Counted from the first letter of the stretch, positions 26,488-35,731 are shown. The stretch: DNA of 62,489 nt from an uncultured Lacticaseibacillus sp. (GCA_934370925.1 CAKRNG010000012.1:1-62489); one strand, 5' to 3'. Numbers and translations are program-made. The notes: generated by a model not told the origin, from the sequence alone.

Positions 26488-26868
26488 TCAGGAATGCCGG
26501 GAGAGTGAGATGTGAGAAGATGGGCTAAGATATCCCACTAAGTTCAAGGCTGCTTGTACAATTCGATGTGATGCATCTAAAGCAACTGATACAACGGTAT
26601 ACCGAGCCACACCATCATCTATGCTTGAACGAGCGTGAAGGTTAATATTGGGAAAGAGTTTCTTCGCGGCATCATCCAAAGAGATATGCTCATTGTTGGC
26701 CAGCTGTGTGATTAGTTCAGTCTTCGTTAGTAATGTGCGTTGCTTTGCTTGTTGAGCAATTGCAGTTGTGGATTGCCCTGTGGCGGCCATTGTTGAAACG
26801 CTTGGTATTACTGATCCTGCAAGCATACATGCACTGAACAGGGCGAAGCTGATGTTTGAGAATTTCAT
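26488..26868 (-). CDS. Small secreted protein of unknown function
   Basis: A 126-residue protein with a clear Sec signal (MKFSNISFALFSACMLAGSVIPSVSTMAA) and probable cleavage after AMA/TMA near residue 29. The mature part is polar, then has a hydrophobic stretch (VVSVALDASHRIVQAALNLVGYL) near the end. The start ATG has GGAGGTAC upstream. I recognise no family; a bacteriocin-like or surface role cannot be excluded. It lies between the fluC operon and a fluC fragment. Confidence 0.6.
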   Translation of the reverse strand: MKFSNISFALFSACMLAGSVIPSVSTMAATGQSTTAIAQQAKQRTLLTKTELITQLANNEHISLDDAAKKLFPNINLHARSSIDDGVARYTVVSVALDASHRIVQAALNLVGYLSPSSHISLSRHS

Positions 26869-27001
26869 AAGTAGTACCTCCAAATTTTTTTGAACGTTGG
26901 TTAACGTCCCTAATTTAATTAAGACAGGTTGCTACAAGCTTGTGCAACCGTTTTCTAAAAATTACGCATAATATTTTTGAATAACTAAAATGAGAATATT
27001 T

Positions 27002-27102
27002 ATGAGCGTACGAAAGGATGATTGGTAATGCGACAGAAAATATTTGGGAAATACGGCGCCTTTTCCTTGGTGGCTGTCTCGGCGGAACGGTCCGTTATGG
27101 AA
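27002..27102 (+). pseudogene. Duplicated 5' fragment of fluC
   Basis: About 100 bases match the ribosome site and first codons of the fluC gene at 25592-25690 (MRQK, then FLGGCLGG and RYG in shifted frame). One base is missing near 27060, so the reading frame breaks, and the similarity stops soon after. This is a decayed partial duplication. Confidence 0.75.
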
Positions 27103-27260
27103 CCGTGCCCCACCACTGGAGACGCCGCAAAACCGGAGCTGAACTTTCCCCCGTTACGACCGGGGTTCACATCCGGCCCCAGCTGAACTTTTTCCTCAAA
27201 CACAACCAACCAAAAAGGGTGTACAATCGGCGTATACATAGACAAAGGATGGTTGCACAC

Positions 27261-28139
27261 ATGAAGATTGAAGAAGGCTACATGCCATTTCGTGGTTACA
27301 AAACGTACTACCGAATCGTCGGGGAGAAGACGCCAGGGAAGGCACCGTTGCTCCTCATCCATGGAGGCCCAGGGTCATCGCATAACTACTTTGAACTGAT
27401 GGACGATTACGCAGCGACAGGTCGGCAGCTGATTATGTACGATCAGGTGGGTTGTGGGAAATCCTCCCTGCCAGAAGACGAGTCCGTGTACGTGAAGGAA
27501 ACGTGGGCGGCTGAGCTCATCGCGTTGCGGGAATACCTGCACCTCGATGAAATTCACATGTTGGGCCAGTCGTGGGGTGGCATGCTGGAAATGTATTATC
27601 TCACGCAATTTGACGTCCAGGGTGTTAAGTCCGTGATGATTGATGGCTCACCTGCTTCCATTAAACTGTGGACGCAGGAACAACACCGCCTGATTTCTTA
27701 CCTCAGCTACGAAGACCGCATGGCGATTGCGGAAGCAGAACGGACGGGCGACTTCACGGGCGCAAAGTATCTGGCGGCTAATCAGCGCTACATGGAGGCC
27801 TACTGTTGGGACACCCCAACCGCAGATTCACCGGAACCATTGCGCCGCCCAACGAACGGTCAGCGCGCTAGCTTCATCGCGGAAGGACCAAATGAATTTA
27901 CGGAAAATGGGACCATCAGCGACTTCGAAGTCACCGATGAGTTGCACAAAATTAACGTGCCCGTCCTTGTAACGAACGGGACAGATGACTTGTGCACACC
28001 GCTCATCGCCAAGTCCGTTTACGACCACATCCCCGGTGCAAAGTGGCACCTGTTCGCAAACAGTCGGCACTTGGCTTTACTCGATCAACACGACGAATTC
28101 ATCAGCGTTCTGGATGGCTGGTTGAAGGCGAATGATTAA
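27261..28139 (+). CDS. pepI: Prolyl aminopeptidase (proline iminopeptidase)
   Basis: An alpha/beta-hydrolase that releases N-terminal proline from peptides, part of the peptide-use system of lactic acid bacteria. Length is 292 residues. The oxyanion motif HGGPGSS, the nucleophile elbow GQSWGG and the late Asp/His region (NGTDDLCTP, NSRHLALLDQ) are present. The start is ATG 27261 after AAAGGATGG; the frame is open further upstream only through the fluC fragment. Confidence 0.94.
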   Translation: MKIEEGYMPFRGYKTYYRIVGEKTPGKAPLLLIHGGPGSSHNYFELMDDYAATGRQLIMYDQVGCGKSSLPEDESVYVKETWAAELIALREYLHLDEIHMLGQSWGGMLEMYYLTQFDVQGVKSVMIDGSPASIKLWTQEQHRLISYLSYEDRMAIAEAERTGDFTGAKYLAANQRYMEAYCWDTPTADSPEPLRRPTNGQRASFIAEGPNEFTENGTISDFEVTDELHKINVPVLVTNGTDDLCTPLIAKSVYDHIPGAKWHLFANSRHLALLDQHDEFISVLDGWLKAND

Positions 28140-28209
28140 GGCAATACAACGCGCAGAATGATAACGAATTGACGGTGTTGACGTTCACAGGTATGAGGAG
28201 GAACTTCCG

Positions 28210-28761
28210 ATGGCGAATACGAAATACTACGACGAGCAGCTGAACGATTATTTGCAGCATATGAGCCGGCACGATTTAATGCGAACGCTTGTCGCGGTTG
28301 CGGAGTTAGCACCAGATGCGGTGGGGTCCGTGTTGGGAATCACGCAAACCGCCAGATTAGGTGAGAACGCGCATACCCAGCAGTCGGAAATCCTTGACCG
28401 CATTCGTGAAATGTTGCGGCATGGTCATCTGGGTCAAAGCGATTCATACCGTGTGCTGGATGACCTCAGTGAATTAGCATCCCAAGATATGCGTCTGGCC
28501 GCAAGTGGGCAATATGCGGATGGTATCGGCCAGCTACTGGAAATCGTGCAACTATTCCCGTGGCTTGAGGAACGTACGCGTGGTGTTATCGGCGTCGGCT
28601 TGTCGGGGATGTGGCTCGACAGTGTTGCGGAAGAACTTGCACCGTTGCCGGATACGACTGATGCGGCTGGCGCAAAAGCTGCTTTAGCACAGGCAATTGC
28701 GGACCCAGAATTTACAGGTGTGCAAAAATACCTGGTCCAATTCCAGGAAAAATTGTCGTAA
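28210..28761 (+). CDS. Protein of unknown function, helical (183 residues)
   Basis: I recognise no family. The sequence is almost wholly helical, without signal or membrane segment, and has an acidic N-terminus (YYDEQLNDYLQHMSRHD). The ribosome site AGGAGGAAC is well placed. It follows pepI by 70 bases and may share its message. The dispersed element begins 12 bases after its stop. Confidence 0.65.
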   Translation: MANTKYYDEQLNDYLQHMSRHDLMRTLVAVAELAPDAVGSVLGITQTARLGENAHTQQSEILDRIREMLRHGHLGQSDSYRVLDDLSELASQDMRLAASGQYADGIGQLLEIVQLFPWLEERTRGVIGVGLSGMWLDSVAEELAPLPDTTDAAGAKAALAQAIADPEFTGVQKYLVQFQEKLS

Positions 28762-28773
28762 ATAAAAAATAGC

Positions 28774-28935
28774 GAGGCTGCGCCAAAAGACGGTTTGGCC
28801 CCGGTATACAAGGCAGGCCCGGTGGAAATCCCGAACTTAGGATTTCTACCGGGCCTGCCTTGTATGTTAGGGGGCAGTCTGTTTTGGCGCGCGACTGGAT
28901 GTAACGTTCGTGTGCTTTGGACTTATGGCGCACCC
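28774..28935 (+). repeat. Dispersed palindromic element, embedded in a terminator
   Basis: A complete copy (162 bp). The flanks AAAAAATAGCG and CGCTATTTTTT are complementary, so the whole element forms the loop of a terminator-like inverted repeat between two converging genes. Confidence 0.9.
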
Positions 28936-29016
28936 GCGCTATTTTTTCATACACAGGTTAGTAACACGTGGGCAAATCCCACTCATGCCGCACACGCGGC
29001 ATGAGCTTCGTCGCCC

Positions 29017-30300
29017 TTAAACGAACGCCAGAGCCTGTGTGAGATCGTCCAGAATGTCGTCAATGTTTTCAATCCCGACAGAAATCCGAATGAGGTCAGG
29101 CGTGATGCCGGCCGTTGCGAGCTGTTCATCGGAAAGCTGGGCGTGGGTTGTGGACTTAGGGTGAATGATGAGGCTCTTGGCGTCCCCAACGTTGGCCAGC
29201 AAGCTGAACAGTTCCAAGTGGTTAATCAGCGTGACGGCGCCTTCTTCACCGGCAGTCAGGCCAAAGGTGAAGATGGAACCCGTGCCGCGTGGGAAGTACT
29301 TTTTCGCCAGGGCGTTGTACTTGGAGTTAGCCGTTTCAGGATAGGAAACCCAAGCGACTTTCGGGTTGTTTTCCAAGAATGCGACGACCTTGCGCGCATT
29401 CTCAACGTGGCGTTCAACGCGCAGGGAGAGGGTTTCAAGTCCCTGTTCCAAGTACCAAGCAGATTGTGGGGCAAGGGTCGCACCGGTATCACGCAGGTGT
29501 TCCGCACGAATCTTGGTCGTGAAGGCACCGGCGCCGAGGTCGGCCCAAACGATGCCGTTGTAAGACGCAACGGGGGTGGTGAAGCCAGGGTAGCGGCCAC
29601 TTGCGGCGTAATCGAAGTCGCCCTTTTCAATCACGAGCCCGCCCAGCGTTGCGCCGTGGCCCCCGATGAACTTGGTGGCGGAGTGAACGACGATGTCAAC
29701 GCCGTGTTCGAGCGGCCGGATGAGATAAGGCGTGGCGAATGTGGAGTCAACGATGGTCAGAATGCCGTGCTTATGGGCGATGGCACCCACAGCTTCGAAG
29801 TCGACAATGTTGATGGCGGGGTTCCCCAGGGATTCGAAGAAAAGGGCCTTGGTGTTGTCCTTGATGGCTGCTTCAAAGTTGGCGGGGTCGTCAGGATCCA
29901 CGAAGGTCACGTCGATGCCGAGGCGCTTGAACGTTTCGGAGAACAGTTCGTACGTCCCGCCATAAATGGTGCTGGCACTGACGATGTGGTCACCGGCACC
30001 CGCGATGTTCAGGATGGCTGCGGTCACGGCAGCGGCACCAGATGCCAGTGAAATAGCGGCAGAACCACCTTCAAGTGCGGCAATACGTGCTTCGAGGGCG
30101 GCGTTCGTTGGGTTCGTGAGGCGGCCATAAATGTTCCCGGCATCGCGCAGTGCGAAACGGTCGGCAGCTTGCTTCGCATCTTTGAAGACAAAGGATGCGG
30201 TCTGGTAGATTGGCGTGACGCGCGCGCCGGTTGCGGAGTCGGGTTCTTCTTGTCCAGCGTGCAACTGGAGGGTTTCAAAACGGTAATTGTGTTCGGTCAT
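29017..30300 (-). CDS. metY: O-acetylhomoserine sulfhydrylase
   Basis: A PLP enzyme that makes homocysteine from O-acetylhomoserine and sulfide; it may also act as cysteine synthase. Length 427. The PLP lysine lies in [11 protein letters not shown], and the Cys/Met-metabolism motifs YGRLTNPTN and [14 protein letters not shown] are intact. The start is ATG 30300 with AAAGGAAG upstream; a longer frame extends into the leader but lacks a ribosome site. It lies downstream of the MetE-like gene on the same strand, with a 240-base structured spacer between, so the two can make methionine from O-acetylhomoserine. Confidence 0.94.
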   Translation of the reverse strand: MTEHNYRFETLQLHAGQEEPDSATGARVTPIYQTASFVFKDAKQAADRFALRDAGNIYGRLTNPTNAALEARIAALEGGSAAISLASGAAAVTAAILNIAGAGDHIVSASTIYGGTYELFSETFKRLGIDVTFVDPDDPANFEAAIKDNTKALFFESLGNPAINIVDFEAVGAIAHKHGILTIVDSTFATPYLIRPLEHGVDIVVHSATKFIGGHGATLGGLVIEKGDFDYAASGRYPGFTTPVASYNGIVWADLGAGAFTTKIRAEHLRDTGATLAPQSAWYLEQGLETLSLRVERHVENARKVVAFLENNPKVAWVSYPETANSKYNALAKKYFPRGTGSIFTFGLTAGEEGAVTLINHLELFSLLANVGDAKSLIIHPKSTTHAQLSDEQLATAGITPDLIRISVGIENIDDILDDLTQALAFV

Positions 30301-30541
30301 GGTAAGTCTTCCTTTCAAATTGGGTTGCGAAAAAATAATAGGAAAAGCAAATTGCGGCGCACGGTGGGTCGGGCCCATGACCGAAACGTGCGGCGTGTGA
30401 AGCGGTTGGCGTGGTTGCGGCTAACCTGCCCATGGACGTACCCACACACAGCTGCGCCCATGGGCAGAGTAGTCGCGAGACAACTCTGCGGAAATTATTT
30501 TGTTACTTCGCTAATTGAGACGGGTGACGATTGTGGGCGAT
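30301..30541 (-). promoter_or_regulatory. Structured leader of metY with alternative hairpins
   Basis: On the minus strand, GCAGAGT can pair with ACTCTGC, while the overlapping CTGCCCATGG can instead pair with CCATGGGCAG; the two hairpins exclude each other. A third stem (CCGCACG/CGTGCGG) follows before the ribosome site. No U-tract is present. It is not a riboswitch class I recognise. Confidence 0.4.
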
Positions 30542-31657
30542 TTATCCCCAAACGTCCTCGCTGATTTCGCGAATCAGGTTCAACTTGGCGAATTCATCAG
30601 CCTCAGTCAGCTCATTTCCTTCTTCAGTTGAAGAGAACCCACATTGTGTGGACAGTGCGAGGTTAGAAAGCGGAACGAACTTGGTGGCTTCATTGATGCG
30701 TGCCTTCACCGCGTCCTTTTCTTCCAATTCAGGGAACTTACTGGTGATGAGACCGAGGACAATCTCGACATCTTCGCGACCGTTCCAGATATTCTGGAGG
30801 GGTGCGAAATCACCAGAGCGTTCGTTGTCGTATTCGAGGAAGAAGGCGCCGTAGTTGAGCTGACCCAGATAGTCGGCAACGGGTTCATAGGAGCCTTCGA
30901 AGAGGTAGGTCGACTTGAAGTTCCCACGGCAAATGTGTGTGGAAACACGCAAGTCATCCGGTAGGTCTTCGAGAAGCTTGTTGATCACATAGACGGTATC
31001 TTCAGCGGTCTGGGCGTACTTGGTGAACTCAGTTGGGTTGTCCTGGTTTTCGGTTAGGCGAGCGATGAGGAATGCCCATGTTGTATCGTCAAGCTGGATG
31101 TAGCGGGCACCGCGCGCATAGAACTGGAGCAAGGTGTCGTGGTAAGCCTGCGCGAGGTCGTTCAGGTACTGGCCCCAGGTGGTGTAGAACTTTGGCCAGT
31201 TATCGGAACGGTTGTCGCGGAAGTACATGCTTGGGGATGGAATGGTGACTTTAGGTTCAACCCCATCAGGCAGGGTTTCCTTCAAGAAATCAAAGTCGGC
31301 GTAGAAGGGGTGGTTGGGATTGGCGGCAATCTTACCAACGAGTTCCACGTTATCGGTACGGGTCTTGCTGCCGTGGAACTTGTAGGAAGCGTTGTAGTCA
31401 TACTTCGTCGCGCCGTTCAGATTCCAGAGAAAATCGAGGTGCCACCAAGAACGGTTGAATTCCCCATCCGTGATGCCCTTGAGGCCGGCGCCAACCTGCT
31501 TCGCCACGATATTTTCGATGGCGGTGTGCTTGATGTCGGACAATTCCTGTTCGGTAATCTTGCCATCCGCAAAGTCTGCGTGTGCCTGCTTGAGGTCAGC
31601 AGGGCGGAGGAAAGAGCCAACTTGGTCGAATTTGTAGGTTAACTTCTGCTTGGTCAT
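30542..31657 (-). CDS. MetE-like methionine synthase, short form (YxjG/YxjH type)
   Basis: Cobalamin-independent methionine synthase C-terminal-type TIM barrel of 371 residues, which transfers a methyl group to homocysteine. Likely zinc ligands are seen in HICRGNF and QCGFSS, and the N-terminus VGSFLRPADL is typical. It lacks the N-terminal half of full MetE, so the methyl donor may differ. ATG 31657 follows AAAGGAG. A T-box leader lies directly upstream, and metY follows downstream. Confidence 0.88.
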   Translation of the reverse strand: MTKQKLTYKFDQVGSFLRPADLKQAHADFADGKITEQELSDIKHTAIENIVAKQVGAGLKGITDGEFNRSWWHLDFLWNLNGATKYDYNASYKFHGSKTRTDNVELVGKIAANPNHPFYADFDFLKETLPDGVEPKVTIPSPSMYFRDNRSDNWPKFYTTWGQYLNDLAQAYHDTLLQFYARGARYIQLDDTTWAFLIARLTENQDNPTEFTKYAQTAEDTVYVINKLLEDLPDDLRVSTHICRGNFKSTYLFEGSYEPVADYLGQLNYGAFFLEYDNERSGDFAPLQNIWNGREDVEIVLGLITSKFPELEEKDAVKARINEATKFVPLSNLALSTQCGFSSTEEGNELTEADEFAKLNLIREISEDVWG

Positions 31658-31713
31658 GATAAAAACTCCTTTGTGTGTGGGTAGGTGCGGGGTGATTTGG
31701 GTGATAAAACGCA

Positions 31714-32039
31714 AAAAGTCCCGGAGAACGCGTTATGCATTCTCCGGGACGATTACTCGTGTTACCACCCGTGTTTTGGCGACCATCACTGATCGTCACT
31801 CGTTAGGTACGGCGACCGGACAATTCGGTCGTGATACCTTAGCGCGTTAACGGGCGCTCCCGGTTGTGTCTTACATCGCGTTGGATGCTCGCAACAGCTG
31901 TGACTCCAGAACCATTTTCACTCGGGGGTAGCGACCGACTCTCACCAACGTCGGCTCTCTGGGCGCTTACCCGGGTTACTTATTCCTTCATTGCCACTTT
32001 GTTGAAATTAGCTTACTCCCTGGCTCTAATCTTTGTCAA
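31714..32039 (-). promoter_or_regulatory. Met-type T-box leader with its promoter
   Basis: On the minus strand: TTGACA (32034-32039), an 18-base spacer, TAAGCT (32010-32015); a stem I region with AGTAA and GTGAAAATGG; the T-box sequence GGGTGGTAACACG (31761-31773); and a terminator (GTCCCGGAGAA stem, then TTTTT, 31714-31750). The likely specifier is ATG (Met) at 31913-31915, in line with the methionine genes downstream. Uncharged tRNA-Met should promote read-through. Confidence 0.88.
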
Positions 32040-32760
32040 CTGTTTTTTCACTTTTTTGCCATTGATTGTTTTTGTTGGTTGTTGGATTTGGGGAGGCCGG
32101 GGCGGACTGGTGGTCTCCGTTACGGGCTTATGAGGGCCGGAACGTGGTGTGGCCGAGGCCGGGGCGAACTGGTGGTCTCCGTTGCGGGCTTATGGGGGCC
32201 GGAACGTGGTGTGGCCGCCTCCAGCCGCTAACGCGTCTTCCGGCTAGATTTGAAGCCTCGGCTCGCTGCGCTCCCGCGAGTCTCCAAATCTGCCAGTTCG
32301 ACCAAAGAACGGTCGAACTTCCACCACTTGGCCCCCAACGCCCTTCACTCCAACTACCAGTGCGCCCCTACATAGATCTGGAAAGTAATAATCCTCCTCT
32401 TTTTTAGGGGAAAAACTTTTCAGGCGGGACATTCGCGGCTTCGCGCGAATGTCTTATCGAGGATTGGTTTGCTCACTGTGGATTGATTTTCTGGCGCAAT
32501 TTTGTTAGTTGCCCGATGCGTCAGCGAGGGCTGCCCGCAGATGAACGGCGGGACATGGCAAAGTCGGGTGAATAGTGCGGACGACTAGCCCTTTAGCTCA
32601 TTGCGGGGCACCCGCAATGAGAAGCGTGTCCACTGAGGAGTGACGCACGGGGGAAAAGGTTGGTAACGCCATCCGCGATAACGAGGAAGGGCCGATCAAC
32701 CGGGGCCATGAAGCAAGAGGAAGCAGCGCCCCCGAAGCGACAGCGAGGGAACCCCGTAAA
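32040..32760. other. Gene-less, strongly structured 0.7-kb region
   Basis: No convincing gene on either strand. It holds a 62-bp tandem duplication and several perfect hairpins: AGTTCGACC/GGTCGAACT (near 32297-32321), GACATTCGCG/CGCGAATGTC (near 32427-32452), CTCATTGCGGG/CCCGCAATGAG (near 32597-32621). RNase P RNA, tmRNA and SRP RNA signatures were not found. Confidence 0.5.
32093..32216. repeat. 62-bp tandem duplication
   Basis: Units 32093-32154 and 32155-32216 differ at only a few positions. Each starts GAGGCCGGGGCG and ends GTGGTGTGGCC. Confidence 0.85.
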
Positions 32761-32761
32761 C

Positions 32762-32793
32762 ACGTGAAATTTCCCGAAATTTCGTGCATAATG
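32762..32793 (+). promoter_or_regulatory. Candidate autoregulatory operator and -10 of mntR
   Basis: CACG-TG-AAATTTC-CC-GAAATTT-CGTG is a near-perfect inverted repeat overlapping CATAAT, a possible -10, about 40 bases before mntR. DtxR/MntR proteins bind such dyads. Confidence 0.5.
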
Positions 32794-32825
32794 GGGGAGT
32801 GGAATTGAAGGATGGAGGGGTGAAA

Positions 32826-33494
32826 ATGACTCCGAATAAAGAGGACTATCTCAAAATAATTCTGGAACTGGGTGGCGATACCCATAAAGTTAGTAATAAA
32901 CAAATCGTGGCTAGTCTAGATGTTTCGCCCGCTTCGGTGAGTGAAATGGTGACGAAGCTCGTGAAGCAAACCTACGTCACACACACGCCTTATCAAGGGA
33001 TACAGCTCACGCAAAAGGGCCTGACCTGTGCGGCGAAGTTAGTGCGGAATCACCGCCTTTGGGAAGTTTTCCTCATGAAGCAGTTGCTCTATCCATACGA
33101 TGCCCTGCACTCCGAGGCGGAGGCGCTCGAACATGCCACCACGGATGATATGGCGAACCGGCTTGAGTATTTGCTCAAGCACCCGAAGTTTTGCCCGCAT
33201 GGTGGGGTGATTCCCGACACGAATGGGCACTTTGAACGTCAGAGTCGAATTACACTGGCATCGCTTGGTGTTGGCGCGAAGGCGACGATTGAACGCGTAA
33301 TTGATGAGGCGTCCCTGCTGGATTATTTGGGGATGCTGGATATTAAAATCGGCGACAGCGTGTTTGTGGTGGCGGTGGCACCGAAAGTGTTGACGCTACG
33401 CAATTCGCGGACGAAGCGGGTGCTGTCGATGCAAGTTGATAACGCAACGAATGTGTTTGTGAACGATATTAAGTATCTTAGTTCCATTATTTGA
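32826..33494 (+). CDS. mntR: DtxR/MntR-family metal-dependent repressor
   Basis: A manganese- or iron-sensing transcription regulator of 222 residues. The N-terminal winged helix (VSNKQIVASLDVSPASVSEMVTKL), the metal-binding dimerisation region (RNHRLWEVFL, HSEAEALEHATTDDM, HPKFCPHGG) and a C-terminal FeoA/SH3-like domain are all present. The start is ATG 32826 after GGAGGGG; an earlier TTG-region start at 32784 is not needed. It is probably autoregulated through the dyad upstream. No transporter target is in the window. Confidence 0.92.
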   Translation: MTPNKEDYLKIILELGGDTHKVSNKQIVASLDVSPASVSEMVTKLVKQTYVTHTPYQGIQLTQKGLTCAAKLVRNHRLWEVFLMKQLLYPYDALHSEAEALEHATTDDMANRLEYLLKHPKFCPHGGVIPDTNGHFERQSRITLASLGVGAKATIERVIDEASLLDYLGMLDIKIGDSVFVVAVAPKVLTLRNSRTKRVLSMQVDNATNVFVNDIKYLSSII

Positions 33495-33539
33495 GATAAG
33501 ATAAAGACAGAATTAGTTGACGAAACAGACAAAATTGGT

Positions 33540-33573
33540 GAATCGGACTGCTTGCAGCGCGATTCGTTTTTGA
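33540..33573 (+). terminator. Terminator-like hairpin between mntR and zwf
   Basis: GAATCG and CGATTC enclose 14 bases and are followed by GTTTTT. The stem is short, so read-through into zwf is likely. Confidence 0.45.
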
Positions 33574-33594
33574 GTGAACGGAAAGGTGTTACGA

Positions 33595-35058
33595 ATGCCC
33601 AAAGAACAAGCAAGTATCATTACGATTTTTGGTGGCTCAGGGGACTTGGCACGGCGCAAACTGTACCCAGCCCTCTTCCAGCTGTATCACCGCGGCGTGC
33701 TCGGTGACCATTTTGCGGTAATCGGGACGGCGCGTCGTCCATGGAGTGATGACTTCTACCGTGATATTGTGCGGACGAGTCTGCAGGGGGAACCCAACAC
33801 GGATGACCGGGCCATTAAGCATTTTGCGAACCATTTCTACTATCAGAGTCATGATGTGACGGATGCCGATCATTATGTGACATTGAAGCAGTTATCCGCG
33901 AAGCTCGACGATCAGTATGGGGCACAAGGAAACCGGCTGTTCTACATGGCGATGGCGCCCCGCTTCTTTGGAACGATTGCCAGCCACATTCGCTCTGAAC
34001 AATTGCTTTCGGAGACGGGCTACAACCGCCTGATTATCGAGAAGCCGTTTGGACGTGACTTTGCCAGCGCCAAGGACCTCAACGACTCCATTAGTGCGGC
34101 GTTCAACGAAGATCAGATTTACCGGATTGACCACTATTTGGGGAAAGAAATGGTGCAGGGACTTCTGGCGCTGCGCTTCACGAACCCACTGCTCACGCCG
34201 ATTTGGAACAAGGACTACATCAGCGACGTGCAGATTACGCTGGCCGAGAAGGTTGGGGTGGAAGAGCGTGCGGGTTATTACGAAACGGCGGGCGCCCTGC
34301 GTGATATGGTCCAAAACCACATTATGCAGCTGATTGCGTACGTCGCGATGGCCCAACCTGAAACCTTCACCCCCGCAGCGGTGCACGCGGCGAAGAACAA
34401 ACTCTTTTCCCACCTACCCGTTTTGACGCCAGAACAAGCCAAAACGGACTGGGTGCGCGGACAGTACACTGCGTCCAAGGACCAGCTGGGTTACAGTGAA
34501 GAGGACAACGTGAACCCCGATTCCAAGACGGAAACCTACGTGGCGGGGCGGATTGAACTCGACGATCCACGCTGGGAAGGTGTGCCGTTCTTCGTGCGGA
34601 CGGGGAAGCGCCTGCCAGCCAAGACGACGCAGATCACCATCAACTTCCGCCCACTTGAACACAACATTTTTGACGCGGTGGGCTGCAACGACCCACGTGT
34701 GAACCGGCTGACCGTCTTCGTGGAACCCGAACAGGGCTACACGCTGACACTGAACGGCAAGACGCTCGGTGCCAGCTACGCACTTGAACAGAACGCGCTT
34801 AGCTACCAGCACGACCAGTCCGAAATCGACGCGGCACCTGAAGCTTACGAACGTTTGATTGGCGACGCCCTTTCCGGTGACCAGACCAACTTCACGCGCT
34901 GGGCCGAACAAGACCACACGTGGAAGTACGTGGACGTCATCCGCGATGTTTGGGACAAGAGCGATGCCCTGCCAACATACCAGGCGGGCACACACGGACC
35001 AGAAGAAGCAGACCACCTGCTAGAACGCGACGGCTTCTCCTGGGCAGAACAGTTTTAA
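33595..35058 (+). CDS. zwf: Glucose-6-phosphate 1-dehydrogenase
   Basis: The first enzyme of the oxidative pentose-phosphate/phosphoketolase route; oxidises glucose-6-phosphate with NAD(P). Length 487. The nucleotide-binding GGSGDLARRKL lies at residues 13-23, and the substrate-binding RIDHYLGKE at 177-185 contains the catalytic His region. ATG 33595 follows GAAAGG. Its presence fits heterofermentative or mixed sugar use. It is followed by a strong terminator. Confidence 0.97.
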   Translation: MPKEQASIITIFGGSGDLARRKLYPALFQLYHRGVLGDHFAVIGTARRPWSDDFYRDIVRTSLQGEPNTDDRAIKHFANHFYYQSHDVTDADHYVTLKQLSAKLDDQYGAQGNRLFYMAMAPRFFGTIASHIRSEQLLSETGYNRLIIEKPFGRDFASAKDLNDSISAAFNEDQIYRIDHYLGKEMVQGLLALRFTNPLLTPIWNKDYISDVQITLAEKVGVEERAGYYETAGALRDMVQNHIMQLIAYVAMAQPETFTPAAVHAAKNKLFSHLPVLTPEQAKTDWVRGQYTASKDQLGYSEEDNVNPDSKTETYVAGRIELDDPRWEGVPFFVRTGKRLPAKTTQITINFRPLEHNIFDAVGCNDPRVNRLTVFVEPEQGYTLTLNGKTLGASYALEQNALSYQHDQSEIDAAPEAYERLIGDALSGDQTNFTRWAEQDHTWKYVDVIRDVWDKSDALPTYQAGTHGPEEADHLLERDGFSWAEQF

Positions 35059-35073
35059 CCTTAACGACTATTT

Positions 35074-35110
35074 CGAAGTCACCAGTATTGTTTCTGGTGG
35101 CTTTTTTTCG
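35074..35110 (+). terminator. Terminator after zwf
   Basis: AGTCACCAG and CTGGTGGCT stem followed by seven T. Confidence 0.85.
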
Positions 35111-35252
35111 TGTTTAGGTGAGACGTGAGCGCGTGGCGTTGCCGCGCGCAAGGGGATTTTTTTGATGGTTTTGGGAATTACGCGGGATTGATGAAAGTCA
35201 TACTCCGTTATTAAGTAATCAACGATATTACGATATTTTTGAATTAGCGTGC

Positions 35253-35314
35253 TTGACAGTCACTGTTGAGTACGCTATTTTTATGGCATAGGTTAGTTGG
35301 TTGAGTAACTAACC
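35253..35314 (+). promoter_or_regulatory. Promoter and operator of the GntR-ABC operon
   Basis: TTGACA (35253-35258), a 17-base spacer and TATTTT (35276-35281). Ten bases later comes a perfect dyad GGTTAGTT-N8-AACTAACC (35291-35314), in the position of a repressor site. The GntR protein encoded next is the natural candidate to bind it. Confidence 0.8.
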
Positions 35315-35350
35315 AACGCACTGAGGCGCAAGTAGGAAAGGGTGACGACT

Positions 35351-35731
35351 GTGCAATTTGATGCGGGGAGCATGGTGCCCCTCTACCAACAAGTGGCGGA
35401 TCAGCTGACGGCGGCCATTCGAAGCGGTGTTTATCCCGAAGATGCGCAGATTCCGTCGACAACTGAAATGTCACGGCAGTATCAATTGAATCCGGCAACG
35501 GTCCTGAAGGGGATGAACGTGTTGGTGAATGAGGGATTAGTGGTGAAACGGCGCGGACTGGGAATGTTTGTCGCAACTGGGGCGCAACAAGTGCTTCAGA
35601 AGCAACAACGTTCGGCGTTCTTTGCCGAGCAATTACCAGCGTTAATTAACGCGGCCAAGGAGTTAGGGATTAGCCGGGGTGACCTCATCGCGGCGATGCA
35701 GGCGGATCAGGAAACAGAGGAGGATTCATGA
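35351..35731 (+). CDS. GntR-family regulator (YtrA subfamily)
   Basis: A short GntR protein with an N-terminal winged helix (PLYQQVADQLTAAIRSGVYPEDAQIPSTTEMSRQY in two stretches) and only a small C-terminal helical tail, as in YtrA-type regulators that control ABC exporters. The start is GTG 35351, eight bases after AGGAAAGG; GTG 35342 overlaps that ribosome site. The last codons overlap the ATPase gene. It probably represses its own operon at the dyad upstream. Confidence 0.88.
   Translation: MQFDAGSMVPLYQQVADQLTAAIRSGVYPEDAQIPSTTEMSRQYQLNPATVLKGMNVLVNEGLVVKRRGLGMFVATGAQQVLQKQQRSAFFAEQLPALINAAKELGISRGDLIAAMQADQETEEDS

Noticed and set aside
27018..27260. Upstream extension of pepI to 27018
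   Set aside because: The extension runs through the decayed fluC fragment; the ATG at 27261 has a ribosome site and the correct family N-terminus.
29143..30051. 302-codon plus-strand frame opposite metY
   Set aside because: It lies wholly within the well-supported metY gene and matches no family; the length reflects high G+C codon use.
32040..32760. RNase P RNA, tmRNA or SRP RNA
   Set aside because: The conserved cores expected for these RNAs were not found; only unnamed hairpins and a duplication are visible.
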